The position numbers and the translations under genes are program-made. Shown here one piece after another: positions 63,401-64,000 of a stretch of 64,000 bases of DNA. The stretch is from Catenulispora sp. GP43 (lineage in GTDB: Bacteria > Actinomycetota > Actinomycetes > Streptomycetales > Catenulisporaceae). Every line of letters starts with the position of its first letter. The stretch's first letter is position 1. Location: NCBI RefSeq assembly GCF_041260665.1, contig NZ_JBGCCT010000002.1, positions 186,001 through 250,000 on the forward strand. Direction: 5' to 3'. The notes beneath the pieces are model-generated. The model was not told the origin of the DNA, ran no database searches, and saw only the letters and a list, made by a program, of their open reading frames with translations.

Positions 63401-64000
63401 GGTCGTTCGAAATGCAGGATCGGTGGGAGCTCGCTGTGATGGAGCGCCAGGACGGTCTTGACCAACCCCGTAATCCCGGCTGCGGCCTCGAGATGGCCCA
63501 GGTTGGTCTTGACCGAACCGATCAGGAGCGGTCGGTCCGGGTCGCGACCGCAGCCCATTGCGGCGCCCAGCGCCCCTACCTCCACCGGATCTCCGAGCGC
63601 CGTGCCTGTACCGTGCGCCTCGACATAGTCGACTTCCGTCGGCACAGTGACGCCGTCTCTGGCGTAAATCTCCGACAGCAACGCCCGCTGAGATGCGCCG
63701 TTGGGAGCCATTAGCCCGTTGGAACGGCCGTCCGAGTTGACAGCACTGGCTTGAATCACGGCCAGTACGCGGTCCGCATTCAGTTCCGCGTCCGCAAGCC
63801 GCTTAAGGACAACGACAGCGCAGCCCTCGCTGCGCACCATGCCGTCCGCCGCAGCGTCGAAGGTTTTGCATCGGCCGTCCGCCGCAAGCGCGCCGGCGCG
63901 CTGGAAGCCCAGTGTGACCATCGGGGAAAGCAGGACGTTCACCCCGCCCGCCAGTGCGGTATCGCACTCGCCGTTGACGAGGCTAGAGACCGCCTGGTGC
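60487..64000 (-). CDS. Type I polyketide synthase, 3' part (KS-AT-ACP-ACP-like-TE), runs off the window
   Basis: At least 1171 residues; the start and the KS active Cys lie beyond base 64000. The KS end has both His motifs (VEAHGTGTALGDPVEVGAL and SVKTNLGHLEAAAGITGL). The AT has GYGSQWPGMAQRLL, active Ser in GHSMGEIAAAVVAGAL and AAASHTEHVEP at the specificity position, closer to methylmalonyl-type YASH than to malonyl-type HAFH. An ACP (LTELGLDSLQAARIV) follows, then a second carrier-like helix bundle without its Ser. The TE has FLIHPAGGSSAVYRPL, Ser in GGWSYGGIVAQE and His in VPGHHLALLDPP. The TE also keeps RYEAFAAYIRDTYGADLALP and HQRDSYID, which resemble Pks13. There are no reductive domains in the visible part. 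Confidence 0.93.
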   Translation of the reverse strand, partial: HQAVSSLVNGECDTALAGGVNVLLSPMVTLGFQRAGALAADGRCKTFDAAADGMVRSEGCAVVVLKRLADAELNADRVLAVIQASAVNSDGRSNGLMAPNGASQRALLSEIYARDGVTVPTEVDYVEAHGTGTALGDPVEVGALGAAMGCGRDPDRPLLIGSVKTNLGHLEAAAGITGLVKTVLALHHSELPPILHFERPNGHVDFDALGLRVVTRPEPWPRYSSRATAGVSAFGFGGTNAHVVLREYEPSVVSSATSNVMAPAVIALGAQSAGRLREAAGDLATWLDSPHATRARLHDVAHTLLGRLGTGRYRAAVVARSGEQAAEALSRLAADEPHAGYVECDTDGTDGATPGTVWVFSGYGSQWPGMAQRLLDEEPVFASAVDAVEPVLERYASFSLRDILATGAAVTEPAVAQPTLFGLQVALAALWQSYGLRPAAVIGHSMGEIAAAVVAGALSLETGASIITSRSRLLGGLTGGAMAVVGWSEERATHSARDLESIRIAVHSSPTQVVVAGSAADVASLTSRAERAGATVGMLDIAAASHTEHVEPILQTFATELGTIKCQDPTCRFYPTAAQHPRDTGPLDTNYWVRNLRAPVRFHQAIAAAAEDGHRVFVEISPHPTQLHPIAETLCATGVKDTLLLPTLRRGVDETVGFRLSLSALLLRGNLEPVPGRRPLHPGARIIDVPSVRWRHRTYWAGARQSHPAPDADDVLRNSPAAQQALSPIDHIRACVAQVMGYTPSSIDDHTKLTELGLDSLQAARIVVIIKQEFGVQVLPRLLLDAGTVARVADHLKTVAPASASHGCKPQPRDMTERLIAHAWQTVGGKPPAGVDDELTGLRLEPRLATELSRAIGTSIGRPIEIPSQADSPVTIASLADWLRPLVETPVEGNIRALRPSGTCPPLFLIHPAGGSSAVYRPLCSRLTAEQPCFGLEPLTHVTDVGERAAEYARLIQECRPGGPWVLGGWSYGGIVAQETARLLADDGEVRALLLIDSVLPLPILDASPEQITRTRYEAFAAYIRDTYGADLALPYNELAAMDELQQIDLIMGLLEKTMALPPSILKHQRDSYIDTCSLERHIPAVYHGRTILYRASQPAPHTVSDPRYQRDDKALGWDEWCTDLAVASVPGHHLALLDPPVVDVLADLLTADLLHAEQDLAPEGSSRRR

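Noticed and set aside
53944-64000. Mycolic acid biosynthesis locus
   Set aside because: The PKS thioesterase and Ag85-type enzyme are suggestive, but FadD32, AccD4 and other partners are not seen and the PKS N-terminus is outside the window, so only a parallel is proposed.

Overview
The window is high-GC DNA from a filamentous actinomycete. The signs are a SARP regulator, three MmyB-type XRE regulators, ANTAR proteins, a SigE-type ECF sigma factor, GTG/TTG starts with 4-bp overlaps, and many decayed insertion sequences. The species cannot be fixed from the sequence alone. No rRNA, tRNA or CRISPR array was seen.

Region 1 (1-17.6 kb) is mostly intact accessory metabolism and regulation. It holds an ECF sigma factor with a small membrane partner, a PIG-V-like mannosyltransferase, and several regulator/enzyme pairs: XRE regulators beside an SDR, a FAD monooxygenase and an NTF2-fold protein, and a TetR regulator between an epimerase and an NTF2-fold gene with shared 16-18 bp operator-like sites. 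A membrane-anchored SARP sits next to a secreted NlpC/P60-like protein. The two seem to share a C-terminal SH3-like domain, and 14-bp direct repeats 22 bp apart lie between them.

Region 2 (17.6-27 kb) is a patchwork of IS and gene fragments, a three-repeat beta-trefoil-like protein, two IPT/TIG proteins without signal peptides (one with a YVTN propeller), a DUF1508 protein with a histone-like tail, and a YidB-like protein.

Region 3 (27-40 kb) is a coherent alpha-galactoside/D-galactose island. It has a secreted GH27 alpha-galactosidase with CBM-like modules inserted in its barrel, a sugar ABC transporter, and genes for a non-phosphorylative-entry galactose pathway: SDR dehydrogenase, FadR-type regulator, galactonate dehydratase, mutarotase-like protein, KDPGal-type aldolase and PfkB kinase. 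The lactonase gene is broken. A near-identical 29-bp site (24/29) lies upstream of the GH27 gene and of the catabolic operon.

Region 4 (40-53.9 kb) is rich in mobile elements. An ISL3-family element of about 2.2 kb, with an exact 8-bp target duplication and a passenger gene, sits inside an integrase-type IS, which itself interrupts an OLD-nuclease remnant. Next come GAF-ANTAR, CheR-PAS, CheB and a second GAF-ANTAR gene, bracketed by inverted ends of another IS family. Two more IPT/TIG genes (one frameshifted), a deleted IS and a truncated group II intron follow.

Region 5 (53.9-64 kb) reads as an envelope-lipid or polyketide locus: an Ag85/esterase-family secreted hydrolase, a GT39-type membrane glycosyltransferase, an SDR, a decayed tyrosine integrase, an MFS transporter and the 3' part of a type I PKS (KS-AT-ACP-ACP-like-TE). 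The thioesterase strongly resembles that of mycobacterial Pks13. The PKS runs off the window.
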